Of a stretch of DNA of 64,000 bases, positions 1 through 8,606 are shown piece after piece; positions within the stretch are counted from its first letter, which is position 1, and every line of letters begins with the position of its first letter. The notes beneath the pieces are model-generated. The model did not search any database. It saw only the letters and a list, made by a program, of their open reading frames with translations, and was not told where the DNA came from. The stretch covers positions 930,001 to 994,000 of the forward strand of contig NZ_LR134372.1 of assembly GCF_900637395.1 (NCBI RefSeq), given 5' to 3'. A program made the translations under genes and the position numbers. The DNA comes from Campylobacter upsaliensis. Lineage in GTDB: Bacteria > Campylobacterota > Campylobacteria > Campylobacterales > Campylobacteraceae.

Positions 1-313
1 GGATAAAGCGATCAAGTAAATTTGAACACCCCGCACCAAGCATTAAGCCAAAAGCTATGATATGCTCTTTTAAAAATTCTTTTTGCCAAAAAAGATAGGC
101 AAAAAGAATTAGCAAAATCGCCAAGTGTAAATATTTTAAATAATGCTCAAAAAAACTTAGCATAGAAAAGGCAACGCCTGTATTTAAAGCAAAAGTAAGG
201 TCTAAATACTCACTTTGATAGCGCATACCTCTTAGGGTTAAAATTTTTACAATTTGGTCAAGAACAAAAACTAAAGCAAAAAAGCTCCAAAAAATTTTAT
301 AATCTTTAATCAT
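1..313 (-). CDS. lspA: Lipoprotein signal peptidase II (partial, C-terminus outside window)
   Basis: LspA is an inner-membrane aspartyl protease that removes signal peptides from prolipoproteins. I translated this region from the complement; it is cut off by the window start after about 104 residues. Visible family motifs are an N-terminal membrane segment ending in DQIVK, the NTGVAFSML motif and a CSNLLDR motif that carries the first catalytic Asp. The second catalytic Asp lies beyond the window. The ATG overlaps the end of glmM by 8 bases, so the two genes are translationally coupled. Confidence 0.88.
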   Translation of the reverse strand, partial: MIKDYKIFWSFFALVFVLDQIVKILTLRGMRYQSEYLDLTFALNTGVAFSMLSFFEHYLKYLHLAILLILFAYLFWQKEFLKEHIIAFGLMLGAGCSNLLDRFI

Positions 314-1643
314 TTAAAGCTTTCCTAAAAAAAGCCTCCACGCCTCTCATCTCTTTTTCCAAAAGCTTACTATCCTTTGCCTCTAAAAGTAAGCGAATTA
401 AATTTTCCGTGCCAGAATAGCGAAAAAGGCTATTAATGCCCTTTTTATCAAGCTCTGCTTTAAGCTCTTTTAAGCCCTTAAGTTTAGCTAAATCTTTCTT
501 TTGAGAAATTTTAAGATTGTGTAAAAGTTGCGGATAAGGCTTGATTTGCCCTAAAACTGCACTTGCGCTTTTTTTCTTTGAAAGCATTAGAGCAGAAAAC
601 TGAAGTGCGGCGATAAGCCCATCGCCTGTCTTAGCATAATCACTAAAGATAATATGCCCACTTTGCTCCCCACCAAAATTCCCCCCACAAGCCTTAAGCT
701 TTTCAAGCACAAATTTATCGCCAACATTGCAAGTTTCAAGCTCAATTTTATTTTTATTTAAAAATTCCCTCAAAGCCCCATTACTCATAATGGTCGCTAC
801 AACTTTAGATTTTAATTTACCCTGCTCTTTGAGATGTAGAGCTAAAACACCTAGCAAACTATCTCCATTTGCCACAACGCCCTTTTCATCGACTACGACA
901 AGCCTATCCGCATCTCCATCAAACGCAAAGCCCACATCAGCACGAAGTTTTTTAACCTCCTCTGCCAAATTCGTAGGGTGGAGCGCACCACAATTATCAT
1001 TGATATTAAGCCCATTAGGACTATCACTCATCACAATCACTTCAGCACCAAGCTCCTTAAAAATGGTCGGTGCAACCTTATAAGCCGCTCCGTGTGCGAC
1101 ATCAAGCACGACTCTTAAAGATTTTAAGGTCAAATCTTTAGGAAAGGAATTTTTAATGCTCACAATATAACGCCCTATCACATCATCAATTCTCTTTGCT
1201 CTGCCGATTTGCTCCATCGTAACCTTAGAGCTTTCAAGCAATTTATCATCAAAATAAATTTGCTCGATTTTTTCCTCTATCTCTTCGCTGAGTTTATTGC
1301 CGTGCGAGTCAAAAAATTTAATACCATTATCAAAATAAGGATTATGTGAAGCCGAAATCATAATCCCTGCATCACAACGCATATCTTCGGTCAAAAAAGC
1401 GATAGCAGGAGTTGGCATAGGTCCTATTTGTATGACATTGTAACCTATGGAAGTAAGCCCTGAAACTATGGCATTTTCTATCATATAGCCACTTTTTCTT
1501 GTGTCTTTACCGACTAAAATATTATTTGTAATCGCCTTATCTTTAAAATAAATTCCAGCCGCCATAGCTAAACGCATTGCTAAAAAGCTGTCTAAAAATT
1601 CTCCCGCCTTACCGCGAACTCCGTCTGTTCCAAAAAGTTTCAT
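306..1643 (-). CDS. glmM: Phosphoglucosamine mutase
   Basis: GlmM interconverts glucosamine-6-phosphate and glucosamine-1-phosphate in the cytosol, supplying UDP-GlcNAc for peptidoglycan and lipid A. At 445 residues it is the usual family length. Visible motifs are the N-terminal FGTDGVRG, the active-site loop SASHNP with the phosphorylated Ser near residue 99, the metal-binding DGDADR near residue 240, the sugar-binding GEQSGH near 325 and the phosphate-binding RYSGTEN near 410. The start ATG follows an AAGGGC-type ribosome site. It is coupled to lspA downstream. Confidence 0.96.
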   Translation of the reverse strand: MKLFGTDGVRGKAGEFLDSFLAMRLAMAAGIYFKDKAITNNILVGKDTRKSGYMIENAIVSGLTSIGYNVIQIGPMPTPAIAFLTEDMRCDAGIMISASHNPYFDNGIKFFDSHGNKLSEEIEEKIEQIYFDDKLLESSKVTMEQIGRAKRIDDVIGRYIVSIKNSFPKDLTLKSLRVVLDVAHGAAYKVAPTIFKELGAEVIVMSDSPNGLNINDNCGALHPTNLAEEVKKLRADVGFAFDGDADRLVVVDEKGVVANGDSLLGVLALHLKEQGKLKSKVVATIMSNGALREFLNKNKIELETCNVGDKFVLEKLKACGGNFGGEQSGHIIFSDYAKTGDGLIAALQFSALMLSKKKSASAVLGQIKPYPQLLHNLKISQKKDLAKLKGLKELKAELDKKGINSLFRYSGTENLIRLLLEAKDSKLLEKEMRGVEAFFRKALND

Positions 1644-1817
1644 TTTTAGCCCTTGTTAAAATTTAAAAGAATTGTAGCCTAAGATAGCAAATCGATTTTA
1701 CAAGAATACTCTATAAAACGCTAATTTAGAAATTACTCCATCCTCCTTTAAATCTCTACTATACTCACCCTTTAACGCTATAAACTCCTTCGCATCAATT
1801 CCTTATCCTTGAACTCC

Positions 1818-1857
1818 TAAACAACATATTCTCATTAGACTAAGAATATGTTGTTTA
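1818..1857 (-). terminator. Perfect 15-bp inverted repeat, possible terminator
   Basis: Arms at 1818-1832 and 1843-1857 are perfectly complementary and enclose a 10-base loop. It lies just downstream of the EIIC gene (leftward) and upstream of glmM. The stem is AT-rich and no clear U-run follows on the minus strand, so it is either a weak terminator or a remnant of the junction where the EIIC/GH95 cassette meets the core genome. The rest of the 1644-1891 gap shows nothing recognisable. Confidence 0.5.
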
Positions 1858-1891
1858 CGCCCTCTTTTTTAGTTTTACAAAATGATATTCT

Positions 1892-3193
1892 TCATTGCGT
1901 AATTTCTTTTCCATTCGCCTCTTTTTCTTGACAAATTTTATCATAAAGCCTAAAGAAAGGATAATAAATTAAGGCATCAAGAATAATCAATAGCACAGAA
2001 AGCACTGCTGCACTAACGCTCCCTCCTGACGCTATGTAAGCACCTATGGGAGCGGGGGTAGTCCAAGGCACTAAAATAACCATCGCAGGAACTAGCTCAA
2101 GAGAATGCGCAAAATAAGCTAAGGCACCATTGACAAGGGGAGCTAAAAGCAAAGGAACTAAAAAGATGGGATTGAGTAAAATAGGCAAGCCATAGATAAT
2201 AGGCTCTGCTATGGAAAAACATACTGGCACAATGCCTACTCTACCGATATTCTTACAAAGTTTAGATTTTGAAAACAACACAAGTAAAATACACAAGGAA
2301 ATAAGCCCTCCACTTCCTCCGTGCGTTACATAAAAGTCCCAAAAACCATTGGTAATTACAAAAGGTAAAGGCTCTCCTGCTTGAAATGCCTTTAAGTTTT
2401 CTCCTAAATTGACAAGCAAAAAGGGGGTCCAAAGCTGTATAAAAATTAACGCTCCATTGATTCCAAAAAACCATAAAAGGTGAATAAGAGCAGTTAATAT
2501 TAAAAGCGTGTATAAGGAATCACTAGCTTGAACCACAGGGGCTAAAAATTGTTCAAAAACAACTGGAACAGAGGCTTGAAAATAATGTTCTATCAGCAAC
2601 GCAAAAGGATAGATAGTTAGCAAAACGGCTAATATAGGAATAAGAGTGTTGAAACTCTGGGCAACTGCTACTGGAATTTCTTTTGGCATTTTAATGCTTA
2701 AGTTGCACCTCAAAATAAAACGCTTAAGCTCCGTAACATAAAAGGCAATGAAAATAGCGACAAACAAGCCCTTACCCCCAAAATAAGTGATATCAGCACT
2801 TGAATTTTGATAAGGCATACAAAGAAGCAGAAAAGCCATCATAGAAAGCACTGCGGTATGTAAAGGCGTTATTTTATATTCTTTAGCAAGATAAAAACTA
2901 ATACTCGCACAAGCAAAAAGAGAAATTGCATTAAAACTCATTTGAAAAACGCGCCATAAAGGCTCAGACAACTCTTTTGCTAAAGCCAACCAAGCTTGTC
3001 CAAAACCACTTGTAGTATCTTCAGGATAAGGTGGAATCAACAATATCATCATAAAAGAACCTATAATCAAAAAAGGTAAAAGCACAATAAAGCCATTTTT
3101 AATGGCAACAATATGCGGTTGATTTTCAAAACGAAATGCCAAAGGCTTAACCTTTTCCAACATAAAAGTGTTGAGTGTGTCAAAAATTTTCAT
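1892..3193 (-). CDS. PTS lactose/cellobiose-type EIIC permease, orphan
   Basis: This is a polytopic inner-membrane protein of about 433 residues, clearly of the phosphotransferase EIIC family that includes ChbC/CelB. Visible motifs are WFFGING near residue 241-247, the THGGSGG loop near 291 and the sugar-site motif AEPIIYGLPILLNP near 329 with the conserved Glu. In well-studied relatives the first motif reads WFFGIHG, and its His contacts the sugar; here that residue is Asn. No EIIA, EIIB, HPr or EI gene is nearby, and Campylobacter normally has no sugar PTS. I infer a transporter that may work without phosphorylation. The start overlaps the end of the GH95 gene by 14 bases (ATG chosen; a TTG lies one codon upstream), so the two form an operon. 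Substrate is unknown; a fucosylated saccharide is the natural guess. Confidence 0.85.
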   Translation of the reverse strand: MKIFDTLNTFMLEKVKPLAFRFENQPHIVAIKNGFIVLLPFLIIGSFMMILLIPPYPEDTTSGFGQAWLALAKELSEPLWRVFQMSFNAISLFACASISFYLAKEYKITPLHTAVLSMMAFLLLCMPYQNSSADITYFGGKGLFVAIFIAFYVTELKRFILRCNLSIKMPKEIPVAVAQSFNTLIPILAVLLTIYPFALLIEHYFQASVPVVFEQFLAPVVQASDSLYTLLILTALIHLLWFFGINGALIFIQLWTPFLLVNLGENLKAFQAGEPLPFVITNGFWDFYVTHGGSGGLISLCILLVLFSKSKLCKNIGRVGIVPVCFSIAEPIIYGLPILLNPIFLVPLLLAPLVNGALAYFAHSLELVPAMVILVPWTTPAPIGAYIASGGSVSAAVLSVLLIILDALIYYPFFRLYDKICQEKEANGKEITQ

Positions 3194-5498
3194 CAAAATC
3201 CTTTTGTGTAAGTTTCAATACTTTTGGAGTGAGAGTGAAAGCTTTAAAAATTCCACGATAACAAAAAACCCTCTCCTGCGTAAAATCCGCTTTAAGCTCT
3301 AACTCAAAACCTCTTAACCCAAAGCTTAAGGCAAAGCTAATGCCTCCCCTTAAACGCAAATGTGCCAATTTTCCGCTACCAAGTTCTTCAAAATAGCAAG
3401 GTAAAATTTCAATATAATCCAAGTGGCTCTGTATAAAAAGCTCCATTAAAGCAGCACTAATCCCTAATGAAGCATCAATTTGAAAAGGAGGATGTGCAAG
3501 AAGAAAATTCTTATATAAACCACCCCCTTTGACAAAATCAATCTCTTTGTTGTGCTTAAGATGATGGAAGGGACTTGGAGTATTTTTAGCATTTTTACAA
3601 AGTTTTTTTAACAAGATTTTAACTTTTTTAACATCTTTAAGTCTTGCATAAATAGCGATTTTCCAAACTAAAGACCAACCAGTGCCTTCTATACCTCTAT
3701 TTTGCAAACTTTTTATTGCAGCCTTTAAAAGTCGTTCATCTTTATAAAATAAATTTCCAGGATACAAATCATAAAGCTGAGATAAATGTCGATGCTTAGG
3801 TTCAAAATCCAACAAATCTGCTGCATACCATTCTGCAATTTCACCTTTTTTATTGATTTGATGGGAGGCTAAATTTTCAAAAATCTCTTGGATTTCTTTA
3901 TAATTAGAATGCTGTTTAGACAATCCATTAAGTGTGCGACTAAAAAGCTCTTTAAGTAAAGAAATGTCTAAAGCAGAACTTTTGCTTAAAGCGGCTCTTT
4001 GCCCTGTTTTTAAATCTTTAAAGGAGTTTTCGGGTGAGCTTGAAGGCAGAGTATGGTATTTGCCATCAATCTTCGTTACAATATCCACATAAAAAAGAGA
4101 ACAAGGAAGCAAAAGAGCTTGTATCCTTTCTTTAAGATTAGAAAGAGGATTAAAATCTAAATAATGCTGAAGCGTTAAAACCAACCAAGCTGAACCTAAG
4201 CACCAAAGTGTATGTTGTGCCCCATTTCCCGTAGGATAAGCGTGGCGGTATAAATCACTATTGTGATGTAAGCACCAACCTCTAGCCCCATAAAGCTCTT
4301 TTGCAACTAAAGCACCTGTAACACTAAGTTCTTCACACAAACATAGCAAAGGCTCTATGCTATCATCTCGCCCTAAAAAAGGGGCTATCCAATAATTCAT
4401 TTGCAAGTTAATATTTGTCGTGTAATTACTCGACCAAGCACTCATTATGCTATCGCACCAAATTCCTTGTAAATTTGAAGGTTGGAATTTGTTTGAACTA
4501 GCACAATGTAAATAGATTCCATAGTGGAATAATAAGGCAATTTTATCTTGTAAATTCAATTCTTTTTGTGAAGAGAAACGATTTTTGCCTTGATTAAATT
4601 TCAAAAAAAGAGGAAGAGATTTTACCCTTTCACTCTCTTTGCTAAAACTTTTTTTAAAAAGGCTAAATAAGCTTCGTCCATCACTAATTGGCTTAGAATC
4701 AAAGCCTAAAAAACCTGAAACAATATTTAAGGATAGCTTAAGTATAGTGGTATTCTTAAAATTTAAAGCCACGCTTTTAGCTTCAAGCTCCCCATCTACT
4801 TGCTGAATTTTAACTCCCCCTAAAAATCCTATCCCCTCCCCTTCTTCAAAAATAATTGCCTCCTCTTCTCTATAAGGAGAAGCATAGGAAGGACATTTAC
4901 CATAAGCTACAAAATAGCCTTCTTTATAAAAACTCGTCATAAGCAACTCCCCTTCAAAAGAAAGGCTAAAATCTATACCCTTTGAAGCACTAAGCTCCAA
5001 CTCTAAGCCATTTTCCCTCATAATACTTACAAGAGAAACTGCATTTTTACCTAACATAAAGTGTTCTTGATGGGTAGATTTTAACAAATCAAGCTCCCTA
5101 TAATAAGTTCCCAAATCCCCAACAAAATCAAAACGCAACACGCCAAAAGGCATAAAACTACCAGAAAATCCCCCTTGCAACCACTCGTCAGCAAAAGCGT
5201 TTGCCAAGGAATATTTCTCTTGTAAAATCAGTTTTTTAACCTCTGCAAGCTTTTCTTTAAAAAGCTTACCATATCTACTTTCCTTACCCCTATACGCATA
5301 AAGACCATCTTTAATAAACCCCATAGGTGCTAACATTTCATCGCTAGGATTTTCATCAATCAATGGCTTGCCAGAATAAAGCGTAGATTCATTAAGCCCA
5401 TAAACTCCTAATCCATAAGCCATAACGCCCAAGCGTCCATTGCCTAAAGGCAAAGCCTCATTAAAATTTTTTGCAGGTTTTGTAAAATAAATATGCAT
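3180..5498 (-). CDS. Glycoside hydrolase family 95 (alpha-L-fucosidase-like), cytoplasmic
   Basis: This 772-residue protein has the GH95 layout: an N-terminal domain opening with EALPLGNGRLGVM and NESTLYSG, then an (alpha/alpha)6 catalytic domain. In the family the catalytic machinery is a pair of Asn in a TTNIN motif, a general-acid Glu in SPEN and an Asp in QID. All three motifs are present here (YTTNINLQMNYW, SSSPENSF, FQIDASLG), so it should be active. GH95 enzymes cleave alpha-1,2-linked L-fucose or L-galactose. There is no signal peptide, so it acts on an imported oligosaccharide, which fits the overlapping EIIC permease gene. The start is the ATG preceded by AAGG at 7 bases. No regulator gene is adjacent. 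Exact linkage specificity cannot be read from sequence. Confidence 0.88.
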   Translation of the reverse strand: MHIYFTKPAKNFNEALPLGNGRLGVMAYGLGVYGLNESTLYSGKPLIDENPSDEMLAPMGFIKDGLYAYRGKESRYGKLFKEKLAEVKKLILQEKYSLANAFADEWLQGGFSGSFMPFGVLRFDFVGDLGTYYRELDLLKSTHQEHFMLGKNAVSLVSIMRENGLELELSASKGIDFSLSFEGELLMTSFYKEGYFVAYGKCPSYASPYREEEAIIFEEGEGIGFLGGVKIQQVDGELEAKSVALNFKNTTILKLSLNIVSGFLGFDSKPISDGRSLFSLFKKSFSKESERVKSLPLFLKFNQGKNRFSSQKELNLQDKIALLFHYGIYLHCASSNKFQPSNLQGIWCDSIMSAWSSNYTTNINLQMNYWIAPFLGRDDSIEPLLCLCEELSVTGALVAKELYGARGWCLHHNSDLYRHAYPTGNGAQHTLWCLGSAWLVLTLQHYLDFNPLSNLKERIQALLLPCSLFYVDIVTKIDGKYHTLPSSSPENSFKDLKTGQRAALSKSSALDISLLKELFSRTLNGLSKQHSNYKEIQEIFENLASHQINKKGEIAEWYAADLLDFEPKHRHLSQLYDLYPGNLFYKDERLLKAAIKSLQNRGIEGTGWSLVWKIAIYARLKDVKKVKILLKKLCKNAKNTPSPFHHLKHNKEIDFVKGGGLYKNFLLAHPPFQIDASLGISAALMELFIQSHLDYIEILPCYFEELGSGKLAHLRLRGGISFALSFGLRGFELELKADFTQERVFCYRGIFKAFTLTPKVLKLTQKDFDENF

Positions 5499-5595
5499 TA
5501 ACTTGCCTTAAAAATAATTTTATTTTAAAAGGTATCATAAAAATTACATATTTTTGAAATGAATCATCAATTTTATCTTCAATAAATAAAATAAA

Positions 5596-5642
5596 TGTTA
5601 CAATAATACACAAAACTATTTATGTGTTACAATAATATACAA
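5596..5642. repeat. Two 18-base direct repeats, 29-base spacing
   Basis: Copies lie at 5596-5613 and 5625-5642 and differ at one position (core TGTTACAATAATA). They sit about 100-145 bases upstream of the GH95 start codon, a suitable place for an operator. The 29-base period is close to three helical turns. The binding protein, if any, is unknown. Confidence 0.45.
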
Positions 5643-5972
5643 TTTATACCTAAGATTTTTAATTATTCCAAACTGGAATTTTAATCCACAAAAATATCAT
5701 TTCTTAGATACTCAAAACTGCAAAAAACCTATAATAACTAATCTTTAGAGGCTTATTTATATTATGGTAAGTTTACTAAAATAAACAATGTTTTAGGCTA
5801 TAAAATTATTATTTCTCATTAATAGAAATCAATTTTTATTATTTAAAGACTTTGTTTTCATTAAATTGTTGTATATAAAAACATTTCTTCTTCAATGGGT
5901 CCGTATTAACTTCAATCATTCATATTTTAGATTTTACTCCTAAGTTTAGCCTTTAAATCCACATGTTAAAGA

Positions 5973-6147
5973 TTATATTCTTTCCATAAATTCTCCACAT
6001 TCATCTTTCTTGCTATCTTCACATATTTTTAATAGTTTCATTACAAAGCCACTAATAAGGCTGATAAATTTCGCCCTTTTCTTTTTTATTGTCTAACAAT
6101 TTGTTAGCAACTTCCCAAAATTTAGAATGAATATCGCACTTATGTTT
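5973..6147 (-). pseudogene. Possible decayed gene fragment
   Basis: Read on the complement, 6147 down to 6052 gives an open stretch of mixed, protein-like composition ending at a TAG. One frame over, 6059 down to 5973 continues with a similar composition and ends at TAA. Joined by a single frameshift they would give about 60 residues. I do not recognise the family, and in DNA this AT-rich the pattern could be chance. Confidence 0.22.
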
Positions 6148-6281
6148 TACATACAGGCATTCTCATCTCAATTTTTAATTAACAAAAAAGCTTATTTTTT
6201 AATTTTCGGTCAAAAAATTTAAATTTTGTTTATTTTATTTCGTAAAAATTACAAATATTTTGAAAGCAAATAAAGGACAAA

Positions 6282-6893
6282 ATGGAAAATTTAACTATTT
6301 ATGCCTTAGCTTATCTTTTGGGCTCTGTGCCTTTTGGATTAATTTTAGCTAGGGTTTTTGCTAAGGTCGATATTAAAAATCAAGGCTCAAAGAGCATAGG
6401 TGCAACCAATGTTTTAAGAGTTGTCAAAGAAGCAAATCCAAATTTAGCCAAAAAGCTCGCCATAGCAACGATAATACTCGATTTTGCTAAGGCTTTTATC
6501 CCTCTTATGGTGCTGAAATTTTTAAATTATGATTTAAATTTGCTTTGGAGTGTAGCGGTTTTGACGATATTTGGGCACTGCTTTTCACTTTATCTTTTTT
6601 TTGAAGGCGGAAAGGGTATAGCCACTGGGGCTGGAGCTATGGCTGTGCTTTTACCCTTAGAAGTTTTGAGTGCTTTTATAGCGTGGTTCATCATAGGAAA
6701 AGTTTTTAAAATCTCTTCTTTAGCCTCGCTTATGGGACTTTTAGCCTTTATCACCACTTCTTTTGTGTTTAATTATAATATGCCCGTTATCGATACTCAC
6801 GCACCTGTGTTTATCATCGCCTTTATCATACTTTACAAACACTTGCCTAATATCAAAAGATTGCTTTTTAAAGAAGAATGCAAAGTCATATAA
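6282..6893 (+). CDS. plsY: Glycerol-3-phosphate acyltransferase PlsY
   Basis: PlsY transfers the acyl group from acyl-phosphate to glycerol-3-phosphate, the first step of membrane phospholipid synthesis. At 203 residues with about five membrane segments it has the expected size. The three family motifs are visible: GSVPFGLI near residue 14, a GSKSIGATNVLR loop near 36-47 and GGKGIATGAG near 109. The ATG follows TAAAGGAC. The gene overlaps folB by 16 bases and starts a short rightward operon. Confidence 0.95.
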   Translation: MENLTIYALAYLLGSVPFGLILARVFAKVDIKNQGSKSIGATNVLRVVKEANPNLAKKLAIATIILDFAKAFIPLMVLKFLNYDLNLLWSVAVLTIFGHCFSLYLFFEGGKGIATGAGAMAVLLPLEVLSAFIAWFIIGKVFKISSLASLMGLLAFITTSFVFNYNMPVIDTHAPVFIIAFIILYKHLPNIKRLLFKEECKVI

Positions 6894-7219
6894 AAATCAA
6901 GCTTAAATTTAAGTGTATCATAGGAATTTTACCCAAAGAGCGTGTCGAAAAACAAAAAATCATCGTTAAAATTAAGGCTAAAAGCGATGATTTTTTAGAC
7001 TATGCTAAAGTCGCAAAATGTGTTAAAGCAAACTACAAAAAGCAAAAATTTCAAACCATAGAAGATTCTTTAAATTTTATGGGTGCTAATTTAAAAGAAC
7101 TTTTTCCTCAAATTTTTTATTTAAAAATCACAACTTTTAAACCAAAAATTCTCAAAAATGCTAAAGTTGGTGCTAGTAGGCAGTTTATTTTGACAAATTT
7201 AGGGGGTAAAAATGTATGA
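6878..7219 (+). CDS. folB: Dihydroneopterin aldolase-like protein
   Basis: FolB converts 7,8-dihydroneopterin to 6-hydroxymethyl-dihydropterin in folate synthesis. The 113-residue length and the pattern fit the tunnel-fold family: a GILPKERVEKQKI segment near the N-terminus (the family's GxxxxERxxxQ region) and a TIEDSLNFMG segment in the middle. Conservation is weaker than in typical FolB, as expected for epsilonproteobacteria. It overlaps plsY at its start and the next small gene at its end. Confidence 0.75.
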   Translation: MQSHIKIKLKFKCIIGILPKERVEKQKIIVKIKAKSDDFLDYAKVAKCVKANYKKQKFQTIEDSLNFMGANLKELFPQIFYLKITTFKPKILKNAKVGASRQFILTNLGGKNV

Positions 7220-7415
7220 AAAAAAAGATTTAAAAGCCTTGAAAATCGCTCAAAAGGCGAGAGAATTTAATGATGGCGAGTTACTTAACGAAGCCTTTGT
7301 TTCGCAGCTTATAAACACTCCACTTCTCTCACTTAGCCTAAAAGAAAAAGAGGATTTAATGCAAATTTTAAACGCCCTCATTTCAAGCAAGGAAGCTGCT
7401 CTTTTAAGCAAGTAG
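7212..7415 (+). CDS. Small conserved-type hypothetical protein (67 aa)
   Basis: A short, charged, apparently all-helical protein with no signal peptide or membrane segment. It overlaps the end of folB by 8 bases and has GGGG-type spacing to its ATG, so it is plausibly translated as the third gene of the plsY-folB operon. Its last 12 bases overlap the end of the convergent sensor kinase gene. I do not recognise the family. Confidence 0.6.
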   Translation: MYEKKDLKALKIAQKAREFNDGELLNEAFVSQLINTPLLSLSLKEKEDLMQILNALISSKEAALLSK

Positions 7416-8606
7416 CTCCCACTCAAGCCTAAAAGCACTTCCTTCACCCTCTTTTGACTCGCAACTTATCAAAATGTCATTTTCCTCACAAATTTTCTTT
7501 ACCAAAGAAAGCCCTATACCAAAGCCTCCTTGATCCTCATTAAACCTCGCATAACGCTCAAAAATATGTGCCAAATTTTCTTTAGAAATTCCACAGCCAC
7601 TATCTTTAATGACAAGGGAATTTTCTTTAAGGATAATAGCGATTTCTCCGCCTTTTTTATTATATTTTATCGCATTGCTTAAAAGATTATCGATGAGTTT
7701 AGAAATTTGATTTTTATTTGCAAAAAAAAGAGAGTGTGTATTTAAATCAAGCTTCAAACAAAGCTTTTTTTGCTCGAAAAATAATCTAAAATACTCCACT
7801 CTCTCCTTTATCAAAATGCTCAAATCAAAGCTTTCTTTTTCATTTGAAAGCGTATGGGAAAAATTATAAAAAACCAAATCAGAATAAATTTGATGCAAAG
7901 TTTTAGCCGCTAATTTAATGCGTAAAAATTTGGCACTTTGTTCCAAATTCTGTCTTTCAAGCTGCTCTATACTCATTAAAATCACACTTAAAGGCGTATT
8001 GATTTCGTGCGTAGAATCTTTAATGAAGCGATTAAGCGTTTCTATTTTTTCCTCCATAGGCTTAAGAGAAATTTTAACTAAAATATAAGCGATCAAAGCT
8101 AAAATTCCAAAAGCAAGTAATGCAAAACTCAAAACTTTCAATTTAATCAAAAGCAAATCCCTACTCACATCTTCGCCTTGTATAAGAATTTTAAGCCCCT
8201 CATCATTTTCCACATGCCCCTTAGTTTGTCCTAAATAATACTCACTTAAGCTCATCGGTGCCATAAAAAATACCCTACCCTCACTCACTCCCCTACCCTT
8301 AAGTCTAATCTTTGCTTGAGTATAATTAAGGTCTAAATTATTAAAAAAAGCCCTTTCTTTATCAAAAATGGCAAATTGAACTCTCGCACTTTTAGCGATA
8401 TTTGCAGCATTTTCTTCTAAAGGGACGAAGCGATTATTTGCGATATTAACAACTATGGTGCGGCGTATTTCTCTTAAATTCTCACCTTTTATAAGGATTA
8501 AATCCTCATAAAGTTTTTCATACCAAATGCTAAAAAAAATGCTTAAAAAAACGCCAGTGGTTGTAAGATAGATGAGTAAAATTTGCCATATTACTTTTTT
8601 AGCCAT
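7404..8606 (-). CDS. dccS: Sensor histidine kinase, probably DccS
   Basis: This 400-residue inner-membrane kinase has a membrane segment at about 7-27, a periplasmic region, a second membrane segment near 155-178 and a cytoplasmic kinase core. The H-box HEINTPLS carries the phosphorylated His near residue 200. N-box NLLSNAIKYN, G1 box DSGCGIS and G2 GIGLSL are all intact. It overlaps the upstream regulator gene by 8 bases. The order kinase-regulator (leftward) divergent from a hemerythrin gene matches Cj1222c-Cj1223c-Cj1224 of C. jejuni, the DccRS system needed for gut colonisation. The name therefore rests on gene order, and CprRS is the alternative. Confidence 0.85.
   Translation of the reverse strand: MAKKVIWQILLIYLTTTGVFLSIFFSIWYEKLYEDLILIKGENLREIRRTIVVNIANNRFVPLEENAANIAKSARVQFAIFDKERAFFNNLDLNYTQAKIRLKGRGVSEGRVFFMAPMSLSEYYLGQTKGHVENDEGLKILIQGEDVSRDLLLIKLKVLSFALLAFGILALIAYILVKISLKPMEEKIETLNRFIKDSTHEINTPLSVILMSIEQLERQNLEQSAKFLRIKLAAKTLHQIYSDLVFYNFSHTLSNEKESFDLSILIKERVEYFRLFFEQKKLCLKLDLNTHSLFFANKNQISKLIDNLLSNAIKYNKKGGEIAIILKENSLVIKDSGCGISKENLAHIFERYARFNEDQGGFGIGLSLVKKICEENDILISCESKEGEGSAFRLEWELLA

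Larger units (their letters stand above)
5499..6281. other. AT-rich 0.78-kb gap upstream of the GH95/EIIC operon and plsY
   Basis: No intact gene is visible. The gap should carry the promoters of the leftward GH95 operon and of rightward plsY. It holds a pair of near-identical direct repeats (5596-5642) and, on the minus strand at 5973-6147, two protein-like fragments in different frames that may be the remains of a gene. The segment is much richer in A and T than its neighbours. Confidence 0.6.
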
